Shown in pieces: positions 1-9,500 of a DNA stretch of 64,000 nt; position 1 is the stretch's first letter, and every line of letters starts with the position of its first letter. Where the stretch lies: positions 19,850,001 through 19,914,000 of the forward strand of contig NC_072805.1 of NCBI RefSeq assembly GCF_028583425.1, read 5' to 3'. The notes beneath the pieces were generated by a model that had not been told where the DNA came from, did no database searches, and saw only the letters and a list, made by a program, of their open reading frames with translations. The stretch comes from Eublepharis macularius (lineage: Eukaryota > Chordata > Lepidosauria > Squamata > Eublepharidae). A program made the position numbers and the translations under genes.

Positions 1-983
1 CCAAACTGATGAGCCAGACTAATCCCCCCCCCCGCCCCCCGACCCATCCCTTAACATTAATACGGCCCTTGATTGCAGGCTGGAGCTGTGTGATCATCTA
101 AACAGCTCTTGATTCTCAAAAACCCTCCAGGGTTTTGAGGATCCAGAGCTCCCTTGATCAGTCACCTGCAGCACTGCCTCCTACGGCAAAGACAGTTGAT
201 TCAGACCCTTAAGCGCAGCCGGCATGCTGCTTCTGCAGGCTGCTGCTTCCCAGAGGGGAAGGTAGGTGCCAGAATGTATTTTCAAGGCGCAATTGTGACC
301 CGGCACCTGGGGTGTGTCAAGGCCCGCATTAGGGGCTTCTGTATTTTTCGGAATAAAAGTTTCCAGAATGAAAAACCCATGTGAAATGAACATGCAAGTA
401 TCCACCCACTGACACAGATCTGAAGACACAGCCCTTAATAGTTGAGAGGATAACAAGAGTGGCAGCAGATGCAGACCTCCTCTGGAGATACTGTACAAGC
501 CACTTTCACCCCCAATTTCCCCCATCTATAAAGAAGGAAAACTGTGACCCCCCCCCACACCCCTGAAAGCACTTGGGAGGAAAATACCCCCCCTCACCCT
601 CCTCCCCTCTTCTAGGGTTAGGGCTTGACCAGACACTAGAAAACAGTGCGCAGCTGTTTTTGTGTGCAGAAAAATGCTAAGTAGGAAAATTTGGGACCCA
701 GCCCTAAACCGCTTTTAAAATTAGGGTCCTGGTTTTCAGAAGGTGAGAGCAGGGAAGGTGCTGTCGCTTGGTGAGAGAGCAGCTGCTTGGCAGGCAGGAG
801 ATCCCAGGTTCAGTCCCCAGCCTTTCCTGTTAGAAGTTTTTCAGGGGTCAGGTTCCAGGAACAACCTCTCTCTGCCCGGGGCTCCGGACGGCAGCTGCCC
901 GGCAGATTGCGGATTCATGCTGTGACTCTGCACAAAGCAGCTTGCTACATTCAGCATGAGGTGCAAGAGTTGGGAGTACTCAC
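1..983 (-). other. ARL2BP: ARL2BP last intron (partial), window edge
   Basis: No match to the missing ARL2BP C-terminal exon was found on the minus strand. The stretch has C-runs near 27-42 and 548-556 and a repeat with a tRNA-like B box (ggttcagtcc) at about 770-925. The rest shows nothing recognisable. Confidence 0.5.
770..925 (+). mobile_element. tRNA-derived SINE fragment
   Basis: A degenerate tRNA head (agagcagctgcttggcag) and a B box (ggttcagtcc) resemble the SINEs at 7811 and 6308. Confidence 0.5.
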
Positions 984-1080
984 AGCTCTGTAATCCAGGA
1001 ACATTTCTTTAAATGCCAGGAAGTCAGTGAATGTAAGCAGCATGTCGAAAATGTCCCCTGCGATTTCATCCTTGTGTTGC
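984..1080 (-). CDS. ARL2BP: ARL2BP coding exon 5 (residues 98-130)
   Basis: The exon begins after the acceptor tctcttgcag and ends at the donor GTGAGTACT. It encodes [17 protein letters not shown] followed by [15 protein letters not shown], which matches the last part of the BART helical domain. It enters in phase 2, completing a CA|G codon, and leaves in phase 0. No further coding exon was found in 1-983. Confidence 0.95.
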
Positions 1081-4031
1081 CTGCAAGAGAGATTGAGATT
1101 TTAACTTATTAAAAAAATTTTCTTCTTCTCCTACAAGGAGTCCAAGGCAACTTGCAAAAAAATGAAGACACTCCCAAATGCTATATAAATAGATTACACA
1201 AACAGCAATCTGTTTATGTACGGATGTGTGTATGGATGGATGGATGTACGTGTATATGGATGGATGGATGGATGGATGGATGGATGGATGGATGTACGTG
1301 TCTATGGATGGATGGATGGATGGATGGATGGATGGATGGACGTGTGTATGGATGGATGGATGGATGTACGTGTGTATGGATGGATGGATGGATGGATGGA
1401 TGGATGTACGTGTGTATGGATGGATGGATGGATGGATGGATGGATGGATGGGATTTATATCTGGCCCTCCCTGCAAGCGGGTTCAGGACAGGTCACATCA
1501 TCATATTAACAGCAATTACAACAATATATAAAAATACGATAAAATACTATAAAATATAACTTAAAACCATATAAAACAGTGAAACAATAAAACACAGTCC
1601 AACAAGGACCTCTAAGACGTGGCAGGGCGGTAACTTCAGTACATATCACCATGGGTAGGCACCACAGATCTCCGTTAAGCTTTGGAAATGCAGCAGACCA
1701 GGCAAGGGAACATCTCCTCGGCCATTCTCATAGGCCTGGTGGAACATCTCCATTTTGCAGGCCCTGTGCAACTGTAGTAAGTCCCACAGGGCCCGGATCT
1801 CAGCTGAGAGAGCATTCCACCAGGCCGGCGTCTGAGCTGAGAGCCAAGCTACAAGTGACGCCTGACACAGGTTGGACACTTGTCAGCTTCCCTCAAGTTT
1901 TGATGGGAAATGTAGGCATCCTGGTCTTGCAGCTGTCATGGAGAGCCAAGCTGTAAAACCAGGACGCCTACATTTCCCATCAAAACTTGAAGGAAGCTGA
2001 CAAGTGTCCAACCTGTGTCAGGCGTCACTTGTAGCTTGGCTCTATGAAGGCTCTGGCCCTGGTCAAGGTCAGGCGAACATCCTTGGGACCAGGGATCACC
2101 AGCAAATGTTGGTCTGCAGAGTGTAACACCCTCCGGGGAACAAACAGAGAAAGACGGTCCCATAGATATGCAGGTTAACACCGACACCTGGAACTTGACT
2201 TGGAATTTAAGCAGCGAACATGACTACGCACAACAGAGACCAACCACCCATTCAGCTAGCCAGCCAGATTGTCTGATAGGCATTAACTCACTAAGCACTT
2301 TCAAAGGCTCGTTCTTTCTCATCCCCCCCCCCCCCCCCGAGCTTCAAATTTCATTTCAGGAAGCTGCTAACCACAGTCATGCCTGAGACTTCCATACCCA
2401 GCACTGATTGAATGTATTTTGTACTGAAAACCAGGGGGACTAAGGGAGGTTATACAAAATGATTGCAAAGGGGTCGCCGTGTTAGTCTGTTGTAGCAAAA
2501 TTTTTAAAAAAAGTCCAGTAGCACCATAAGGACTAGCAACATCTATTTCTCTATGAGCTTTTTTTTGAGTTGCAGCTCACTTCTTCACATTCACATGAAT
2601 AATGTAACACTCGAATGGTTTATACACTGATGGATGGAACAAACAAAGGCTGCACCCCATCATACACAAGGGAGGGGGGGCTAGCAAATTCACAGGTGCA
2701 GGAAAAAAAGATTTAAAATTTATATATTTATAAATATAATATCCATATAAGTAGCACAAAGGAATAATGCAACATCAACTGTGAACATGTTGGGTTTTTT
2801 CAAAATATCATGTGACAAATGTATTATTGCCTGTATTGTTATTCTCTCCATCTTTGACACAACAGCAATTTCTGTGATCACAGAATCTGGCTTTAAGAAA
2901 CTACAAGTGTCACAGAAATCGCTGTCAACTGAATTTGCAGACGCCTAATTCACACAGTAACAGTGCAATCCTATGCAGCTACTCCAGTTTAAACCTACTA
3001 AAACCAACGGGGCTAAGGCCGAGGTAGCTGTACAGGATTACACATTAAGTTTCATAACTAGATCACGGAACCAAGCAGGATCATGCTTGACTGATAAAGT
3101 GGTGGAAGGGGGGCGGGGACAGTACTGGGCAAACCGACTGAGTATGTTTGGTTTCTGACTGCCAAACACCAAAATAATGGTGTGGCAGCAGACCATCTTT
3201 TTAAATCTTCCAGAATGATTAGCACTATTATTTAAGTTCCAGCCCTCAATTGAGAAGAGAGCATGGATTATAGCCTTTAAGTTGTTCTTGAACAAGGAAA
3301 TTTACAAGGACAATTCAGGGAAAGTAGGTTTTGCACATTTGATCTTGCAGGATACCTATAAAAGTAGCCAAACTAATTTAATTAACCAGAAACTAAAAAT
3401 TCTGGATATTGATTTAACATCTTTACAGACAAATGAGGCCCTCAGAGTTATAAAATTAAAACGAAAGGATCTTGATAACAGCAGTACTCTCCAGGGAGCC
3501 AGACGTACATGTTTGGGCTTATCCCTGGGACTTTCACCCCCAGAGGCTATTCCATCTTATTGCTATTCTTTAAAGATTCCAGCTCAACGCAGAGCCTTCA
3601 CATTGGCTAGACTTAACTCCTTCCCCTCTAAAGTGCTTTCTGGTCGTTTCTCTGGACTCCCTTATTCTGAACGAGTTTGTGACTGTGGACAAGGAAAGTT
3701 AGAGACTTTGGATCATATAATATTTTTTTGCCCTAAGTGGAGTAAGGAAAGAGAGAGATTTATTATTCCTATTATGTTAAAAGAAAAGCTTCCCTTCCTT
3801 CCTTGGGCAATCTCAGTGTTATTGTCTGATAACTTTCCTGACAATCAAACCTCTGCCATAGTGGCTTCCTTTTTAGCCACGTTGATAAAGAAACAAGATT
3901 TTCATGAGTTTAGATAGTTTAAAGTGATAATGACGAGTTATGTCTATGTGAATTGGGTATGTTCAAGTGTACAGTTCATATTTTGTTGGTGTTTGTATGG
4001 CTTATGGCTTCGGCCGGAAAAGCAATACACA

Positions 4032-4076
<45 letters not shown>

Positions 4077-7000
4077 AGTTCCATAAGTACCCCAGAGCTT
4101 GCAGGGACCATTAACCTCCAAAGCAGGCTAGGCTCAGTACGGCCCAGCAGCAGAGCATTATTTGCCTGTCTGCTTCCGCATGTTATAAACACTGCAGCCT
4201 AAGGCGTGACAGGCAAGATCAATCCTTGGAGAGGGAGTTTTCCCTTTAAATAAACAAGTCCTTTCATAAAATGAACATTTATTCCCCAAACTTCAGAATC
4301 GCCCTTCTACAAACAGGCACTACAATGTACGGGGCATAAAATAACATCATAAACATTTTAAAAACGGAAAAAACAAGACGGAAGTATTAGCATTCAAAAG
4401 GAGAAAGCACCTAAATGAAAACAAAGTGTGATCTGACTGGCTTCTCTAGGAGGCTATTCCACACTTAGGGGGCCACTACAGGAAAAGTCCCTGGGTGATT
4501 TTAAAACATGGAGAAGTTCCTGTAGGCAAAGATACTCCCTTCCCTCAAGCAAGCAGGGCTCAGTGAGAATTCTGGTCTAAAGGCAATTTAAGCACTAAAC
4601 AGATGGAGGAAACACAGCACTCACAACAAAGGCTAAGGAAATATCCAACTTACTGTAGTGACAAGGTGAAGGCCGACATACTGAAGCCAGGAATCCTATC
4701 CAAGAGTTTCTCTTCAATATATTTCTCAACTAAGCAGATCTAGAATGACAAGCAGAGTTTTATTTCTACCTGAAGAATATAGAAAAATATTTTGTTTGCT
4801 ACCATCCAATCGTTTGAAGGGCAAAAAGAAGCTCTGCCCAGACAAGGTCAAAGCCTGACAGAAATCTAATGCCCAGACCAGGGTTTGGAGTCCATACGCA
4901 TTTCAGGCAATAGTTGAACTGCCAAACTGAAATATAAACTGGACCCAGACAAGAAGATCACACTGAGCAATCACAATAGATCCACAAAATGCAACTTGCA
5001 AGCTCTCCCAGCCTCAATTTGCCTTGGAGCCCTACAGGGAAAGACGAAGTTTAACCCTTCAACCACCACCCAGGTTAGCCATTCAAAACTGCCTCCCTTG
5101 CTCTGCTATTAGAATTTTAAATACACATTTTTAAAGTGATTTTAAAGTCTTGTGTGTTTAAGCTTTCAGTCTCTGCTTCAAGAGAGCAAGATTTTTTTTC
5201 ATTTTAGCTCAATACCATGTTACAGGAACCGTTCAGACTATATATGGAAGGAAAATTAGAAAAGTTTTTACAAACCATTTATTTATTTATTTTTAAATAG
5301 CCATCAACTTTCAGAACTCATCTAAGAGTGATTCCACACACGTTGGATAATGCACTTCCAATCCTCTTTATAGATCATTTGGAACGGATTTTTTTGTGTG
5401 TGTTGAACAAAAAATCCACCTCAAAGGATGGATAAAGTGCATTGAAAGTGCATTATCCAACATGTGCGGAATCACATTAAAAGTAGCAAGTTACTGAAAA
5501 CATCACTTGCAAGCAGAAGAGGTCCAGCAGGCAACAGAACTGCTCACTTTTGGATCAGGCCCGGCACCTGTCCCTTGAATAGCTGCTTGGTCAGCATCAA
5601 AGCAAGCCTGCTGGAGTGCTCAGTTCAACACTGTGAAAGGACTGGCTAGCCAGCAGATCAGGCCGCTGTTAAAGGCACAACAGTAGGCCCGGCTGATCTA
5701 GTGACAATCAAAAAGAGCCTTGTGACACTCTAACAAGGAGTCAGTGCTCACTTCATCACACACGTAGTGTGGGTCCGATTCTGAGAATCTCTGGCCGTGC
5801 ATGTGCTAACTAGCTCCCAACGCGGCAACTCAGAAAAGCAAGCTTCTTGAGTCACCATATGAGCAAAATGTACAAACTATTTTAAAAAAGAGACAAACAC
5901 TTACATATTCGTTAAAAATAGGAGTGTAGATTAGCTTGTTTTCCTCCGTATCATCAAACTCCTGATAGTATTTATCCATAAAGTTTCTTTGTATGAGCTG
6001 AAAGTCCTGGTCTGAAATCACAAAGTGATGACGTAGCATTACAGCGTGGCCACTGAGTCGGAAGACAGAAGCTGTGCTGTCTTTGGGGTGAAGTCCAGTA
6101 CGCTGTGCCCCTGAGTCAGTTGTGACAACAGCACAGCTGTAGCTGGCCGGGGCAGCATCTAAGTATGCAGGCTGCCAGTGCAGCTTCCATTACATAGACA
6201 GCCAAGCCTGCTCCAGGATGAGTAGTGGAGCAGAGAAGGTTGGGCCTGAGGAAGCTCTTGGACAAGTTTCATCCAGGAAAAGCAGCTGGCCACGGGGAGG
6301 GGTCAGCAGCTCAAGATTAGAACATTTGCTTGGCATGCAGAAGGTCACCAAATTCAATCTCCAGCAGCTCAAAGGACCAGGCAGAAGGGAAGACCTCTGC
6401 CTGAGACCCAGGAGAGCTGCTACTGGGCTGAGTAGACAGGGCTGACTTTGATGGACCGATGGTCTGATTCAGTATAAGGTAGCTTCCTGTGTCCATGATG
6501 AATGCTTCAGACATGAAGTCAGTATTCCCGACTCTGGATCAATTAATTTAGACTAACATTATATGCCCCTTTGCTACTGAGCATTAATGGGGTTGACTGT
6601 CTCAGATGGCTGATGGGCAGATGTCTGAACAGAGCTACCTAAAGCAAACTCACCCATTATAATGTCTTCCAAATATCCAACAACTGCATCAAATTCTGCA
6701 TCCGAAGGGGAAGAACTAAACAGAATAAGAGCAAATTAGATCAAGACTATTCTGCAATGTGAAATGCACATGAATCCAGGGACACCTCACAATACACAGC
6801 ATGATCTCAATAATCCATACCACAGCCTTGCAAGGAAGGTCAGTACTATTCCCATTTTGCAGATGGGGAGGTTGCTGTGGGGAGAGAACTGCCAAAGGCC
6901 ACCAAGGGAGTTGGTGGCTGAGGCGAGATTTGCACTAGGAACTGAACTGAATCTCTTAGCCATCAAGTCCCATTCACTCTTGGTGCACACTGGGGGACTG

Positions 7001-7657
7001 ATCCTGTTACTCAAACGTCCATGGTGTAGATTGCCTTGGCACAACACGAGTCCTGCCTTGCTTACTCTGTGAAAGAAATTCTGCAAAGTAGCAACAAAAT
7101 AAGATTTGTTTTAACTAACTAGAGTGGTTTTGCCTGAACTAAGACAACATGCCTCAGCTGGCATCTCTGATACTTATTCAATATATTGCTGAACAATATA
7201 GTATGTATTTATTATGAATGTTATTTCTTAAAAGTTTACTGTACCCTTTTCCCATGGAGGTGCACATAGCTCTCTATTCCTCTATTCTGCAAGAAGAGGG
7301 GTGCTCTTTCCTGCTTCCCCCCTTTTCACCACCTGAAATAGCCCTGGGGAGCCCCTATTTGCCCTGTTGGGGACATTTAAGTGTACTGATAAGGGACATA
7401 TAAGTTTCCATAACAGGCAAACTGGGTTTCCTGGGGCCGTTTCAGAAAACAGGGTGGGAAGAGGAGGAGGCAGGAAAATAGCAGAATTTTTGTCCAATGG
7501 CATCTTAGAGACCAGAGATCTTGTTAGTCTCTAAGGTCTCATGCCATTTTGGTTAACATCCTTCTTGCGACCACATTGTAAAAACAATTTCCGTTGCAAA
7601 CTTACATGGATACGCCAAAGTTTTCTTCCTCTAAAGTTTCCATTGCTGCTTTCTGAC
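984..7657 (-). CDS. ARL2BP: ARL2BP (BART), ADP-ribosylation factor-like 2 binding protein; five coding exons, 3' end outside window
   Basis: Splicing the minus-strand exons 7643-7606, 6715-6654, 6011-5905, 4739-4654 and 1080-984 gives 130 codons in one frame. The product matches human ARL2BP closely, with [40 protein letters not shown] and [19 protein letters not shown] in the right order. The family binds GTP-loaded ARL2 and ARL3 through an all-helical BART domain, here about residues 18-130. It acts in cytosol, mitochondria and the ciliary base, and helps retain STAT3 in the nucleus. The human protein has 163 residues, so about 33 C-terminal residues are missing; they should lie in one more exon left of position 1. 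The start codon sits in a tiny exon and is preceded by a good acceptor, so a noncoding first exon at the 9.1-9.4 kb CpG island is inferred. The gene is downstream of RSPRY1 on the same strand, as in human. Confidence 0.96.
1231..1451 (+). repeat. (TGGA)n microsatellite with periodic spacers
   Basis: Arrays of GGAT units are broken at intervals by a spacer of the form GTACGTGTNTAT, giving a higher-order pattern with six or so blocks. It produces long spurious ORFs of MDGW-type repeats on the plus strand and HPSI-type repeats on the minus. Confidence 0.97.
1600..2200 (-). mobile_element. older interspersed repeat, interrupted by a foldback MITE
   Basis: The text at 1740-1839 (gccctgtgcaactg, gcccggatctcagctgagag) continues after the hairpin at 2044 (gaaggctctggccctggtca). 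This looks like a LINE-type repeat common in squamates. The class is inferred from memory and unsure. Confidence 0.5.
1840..2043. mobile_element. foldback MITE, nearly perfect inverted repeat
   Basis: The arm starting at 1840 (AGAGCCAAGCTACAAGTGAC) is the reverse complement of the arm ending at 2043, with only a few mismatches over about 85 bp. A third copy of AGAGCCAAGCT lies in the centre at 1951, so it may be two inverted copies of a 92-bp element. The family was not identified. Confidence 0.85.
2480..2590 (-). repeat. amniote interspersed repeat, inverted copy
   Basis: The text gccgtgttagtctgttgtag caaaa and agtccagtagcaccataagg act is the reverse complement of the 21200-type repeat. Confidence 0.6.
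2962..3043. mobile_element. short hairpin repeat (MITE-like)
   Basis: The ends gtgcaatcctatgcagcta and tagctgtacaggattacac are imperfect inverted repeats. Related ends occur at 44418 (agtgcaatcctaaaatg). The family name is unknown to me. Confidence 0.6.
3230..4076 (+). mobile_element. non-LTR retrotransposon (LINE) ORF2 3' end with (TTA)n tail
   Basis: An open frame of 211 codons (3282-3917) ends in a region with a CxC...HxxxxC motif ([19 protein letters not shown]), seen at the C-terminus of CR1/L2-type ORF2 proteins. A 3' UTR and a TTA microsatellite tail (4032-4074) follow. The element is 5' truncated, lacking the endonuclease and most of the reverse transcriptase. It lies in ARL2BP intron 4, opposite to the gene. 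The subfamily is not certain. Confidence 0.75.
4032..4074 (+). repeat. (TTA)n microsatellite, LINE tail
   Basis: An uninterrupted run of TTA units ends the LINE copy before it. Confidence 0.95.
4077..4653. other. ARL2BP intron 4, right part
   Basis: The text aggaggctattccacactta near 4449 recalls an old LINE-type repeat (compare aggcaggctgttccacaggg near 60000). Nothing else is recognised. Confidence 0.4.
4654..4739 (-). CDS. ARL2BP: ARL2BP coding exon 4 (residues 70-98)
   Basis: The acceptor is cattctag and the donor GTAAGTTGG. The 86-nt exon encodes [19 protein letters not shown] then SMSAFTLSL, matching human [20 protein letters not shown] nearer AG (cttag, six bases inside) breaks the frame, so the upstream acceptor is chosen. 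Confidence 0.95.
5328..5475. mobile_element. 148-bp hairpin MITE
   Basis: It starts GTGATTCCACACACGTTGGA and ends with the near reverse complement (tccaacatgtgcggaatcac). The inner arms (ataatgcactt / aagtgcattat) also pair. It lies in ARL2BP intron 3. The superfamily is not determined. Confidence 0.85.
5905..6011 (-). CDS. ARL2BP: ARL2BP coding exon 3 (residues 34-69)
   Basis: The acceptor is gtgatttcag and the donor GTAAGTGTT. The exon encodes [36 protein letters not shown], the most conserved block of the family. A minus-strand ORF that begins upstream within the intron (MLRHHFVIS...) is intron read-through and is not part of the protein. Confidence 0.97.
6308..6500 (+). mobile_element. 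tRNA-derived SINE
   Basis: The head acatttgcttggcatgcaga and the tail gatggaccgatggtctgatt cagtataaggtagcttcctg are shared with copies at 7811, 11163 (inverted) and 62325 (inverted). Confidence 0.8.
6654..6715 (-). CDS. ARL2BP: ARL2BP coding exon 2 (residues 13-33)
   Basis: The acceptor is ttctgtttag and the donor GTGAGTTTG. The 62-nt exon encodes [20 protein letters not shown], against human [20 protein letters not shown]. It is too short to show as an ORF and was found by homology. Confidence 0.95.
6815..6970 (+). mobile_element. MIR-like SINE
   Basis: It has cccattttgcagatgggga, gccaaaggccaccaaggga and an ending ctcttagccatcaag, the order seen in MIR/CORE-SINE elements. Confidence 0.55.
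7606..7657 (-). CDS. ARL2BP: ARL2BP exon with start codon (residues 1-13)
   Basis: The acceptor is atcaaacag and the donor GTAAGTTTG. Fourteen untranslated bases precede the ATG (7643-7641). The coding part is [12 protein letters not shown], then a split isoleucine codon; human has MDALEEESFALSF. Only 38 nt are coding. The exon lies about 1.5 kb inside the gene, not at the CpG island, so the initiation codon is in the second exon here. Confidence 0.88.
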
Positions 7658-7810
7658 CTGTTTGATAAAACAAAACTATAAATACCTTGATTTGCACCAA
7701 AGAGTTGGCGGATGTTGGTCATCCATCTTTCAATGCCCAGGCTTCAGGTTATCAGGAAGCAATGCATGGGATTTGGAAGGCTAATCGCAAGGATTCTTGA
7801 GAGTAATTTG

Positions 7811-8015
7811 GGGGATGGGGCTGTGGCTCAGTAGCAGAACATCTTTTTGCCATGCAGAAGATCCCAAGTTCAATCCCCGTAATTTCCAATTAAGAGGATC
7901 AGGTAGGGGGTGATGTAAAAGGCCTCCAATGGAGACCTTGGACAATTGTTGCCATTATGTGCAGACTGACTTTGATAGACCAGTGGTCTGATTCAGTATA
8001 AGACAGCTTCATGCA
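7811..8015 (+). mobile_element. tRNA-derived SINE
   Basis: A box-like ggctgtggctcagtagcaga and B box aagttcaatcc are in tRNA spacing. The body ends in gaccagtggtctgattcagt ataagacagc. Confidence 0.85.
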
Positions 8016-8149
8016 TTCAATTTATCGGTGAGGAAAATGCACTCAACATATGATCAGGCATACGTTCAACTAGCCATATGTTCTAGACATGGTCCTGAAA
8101 ACACATGACAGGGCGACTAAGCCTGGCCCTAAATCACTCCTTTTTTCAT

Positions 8150-8335
8150 TTATTTATTTCATTTACCCCTTACTTTTTGGACCTAAAGTAGCTTACATTG
8201 TTCCCCTCTCCACTGAAGTAAGTTAGGCTAAGGGTGTGTGACTGGCCCGAGGTCACCCAGTGAGCTTCCATAGCAGGGCAAGCATCTGAACCTGGGCCTC
8301 CTAGATCCTAGCCTAACACCCTAACCACTGACCGT
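8150..8335 (+). mobile_element. MIR-like SINE
   Basis: It contains gtgactggcccgaggtcacc cagtgagctt and ends caccctaaccactgac, typical of the MIR-like copies at 14380, 16430, 40445 and 55745. Confidence 0.7.
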
Positions 8336-8529
8336 TAGAGCCAATCAATTCAGGATACCAAACCCCACATAGGATCAACTTACGGAACTTGTTGCCGCAC
8401 CGTAAAGCAACTGCCAATAGTTGAGATGGTATGAAACTGAATTAGATAACTCTGCAGAGAAGGATCGACTTAACCAATCCCTATTCACCAAGATGGCCAA
8501 ATTGAAATGCTGCTTTAACTGTTATGGAT

Positions 8530-9050
8530 AATGGCCCTGGGCAGACCAATCCTTCCCCATGAATTCAGGCAGAGAGAGTTCCGCTCTCAATGCTAGGATC
8601 AAGGAGCAGCCATAGAGGACAAGCGCTTTCTTGCCCTGCTCGGGAACCTGTTTAGTCGCTGGTGGAAACAGGATACTAAGTTAGATGGCCTAGGCCAGTA
8701 GGGCTCTCTGTATTTGCTTGTTACAGAACCCAGGACACGGCTTCCATGTACAGAGGCAGTATACCCGAGAAACATATCCCTGGGGCAGCAGCAGAGGAGG
8801 GCCTAACTTGTGCGCTTCCTAGAGGATCTGTTGAAGTAAGATCTAGTCAGTCTTTAACGTGCCACAAACACGGTCACCCTTCAGGAGTTATTTAGAAGCG
8901 TCGGGAATGGAGCCTCCATGTACAGAGGCAGCATACCTCTGAATAACAGGTCCTTGGGTCAGCAGAAGGGAAGCATCACAACCCTGACGCCTTTCCTCCC
9001 TAGGGGCACCACTGGACTGATGGGCCCTTGGCCCGATTCAGAAGGCCTCC
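8530..9050 (+). repeat. SINE tail sequences with a repeated segment
   Basis: Two copies of ccatgtacagaggcagyata (8743 and 8917) each lead into a cctgggkcagcag-type segment. 8640-8710 and 9000-9045 carry the usual tail (aacaggata...gatggcc / ggactgatgggcccttggcc). This looks like fragments of one SINE family placed in tandem just upstream of the ARL2BP CpG island. Confidence 0.6.
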
Positions 9051-9500
9051 ACTTCTGTCGCTACAGCAACGGAGCAGAGAGGACCCAGGCGTCCGAGTCG
9101 CATCAATCCCCCCCCCTCCTCCTCCCCCCGCTCATACCAGCCCGCCAGGCAACGCCGCCGCCTCGCTCCGCAGGCCGAAGAGGAGAAGCGAGGCCTTCAC
9201 TGTCCCCATAAGACCCCTTCCAGAGCACCTTTTCCTCCGCCTCCCGTCGCCTTGGAAACGGCCACTTCCGCAGGTTTCCCCCCACTCCCTCTGACCAATA
9301 GGCGTAGAAAGAGGGTCCATCTGGAACAGGACTGGGCGGGACTTGCCCCTTCGCAGCCAGTGACAGTCGTGGAACGAAAGAATCGCTTAGGGCTTTTCCT
9401 TTGCTGTCCAATGGCAGGCAGGGAAGCGCAGAGCCAATCAAATAAGCAGGTTGGGGCCTTTCCCTGCCGATGGAGCACGTGACGGAAATGGAAGGGAGAA
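9050..9500 (-). promoter_or_regulatory. ARL2BP: CpG-rich promoter region of ARL2BP
   Basis: CpG density is high compared with the flanks. There are three CCAAT boxes (9295-9299, 9408-9412, 9434-9438) and a CACGTG E-box/CLEAR-type core at 9476-9481. They lie upstream of the inferred first exon on the minus strand. No TATA box was noticed. The region sits between the RSPRY1 3' end and ARL2BP, as expected for a TATA-less housekeeping promoter. Confidence 0.65.
9138..9300 (-). ncRNA. ARL2BP: candidate noncoding 5' UTR exon of ARL2BP mRNA (bounds approximate)
   Basis: The start-codon exon of ARL2BP needs an upstream exon. In the CpG-rich stretch the best minus-strand donor seen is CTG|GTATGAG with the exon ending at 9138. 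The upstream boundary (transcription start) is a guess. Other donors cannot be excluded and no transcript evidence is available here. Confidence 0.35.

Noticed and set aside
1066-1559. Long ORFs on both strands with MDGW and HPSI repeats
   Set aside because: They are translations of the TGGA microsatellite.
3282-3917. 211-codon ORF as a possible host gene
   Set aside because: The Cys-His C-terminal motif, microsatellite tail and a second relative at 57424 point to a LINE ORF2 end.
4730-4733. Closer AG acceptor (cttag) for ARL2BP exon 4
   Set aside because: Using it shifts the frame and drops residues ICL that match human ISL.
9103-9441. Minus-strand ORF of 112 codons and a plus-strand AEEEK stretch near 9170 resembling the ARL2BP N-terminus
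   Set aside because: The plus-strand resemblance is on the wrong strand. The real N-terminus is at 7643, with a better match and proper splice sites.
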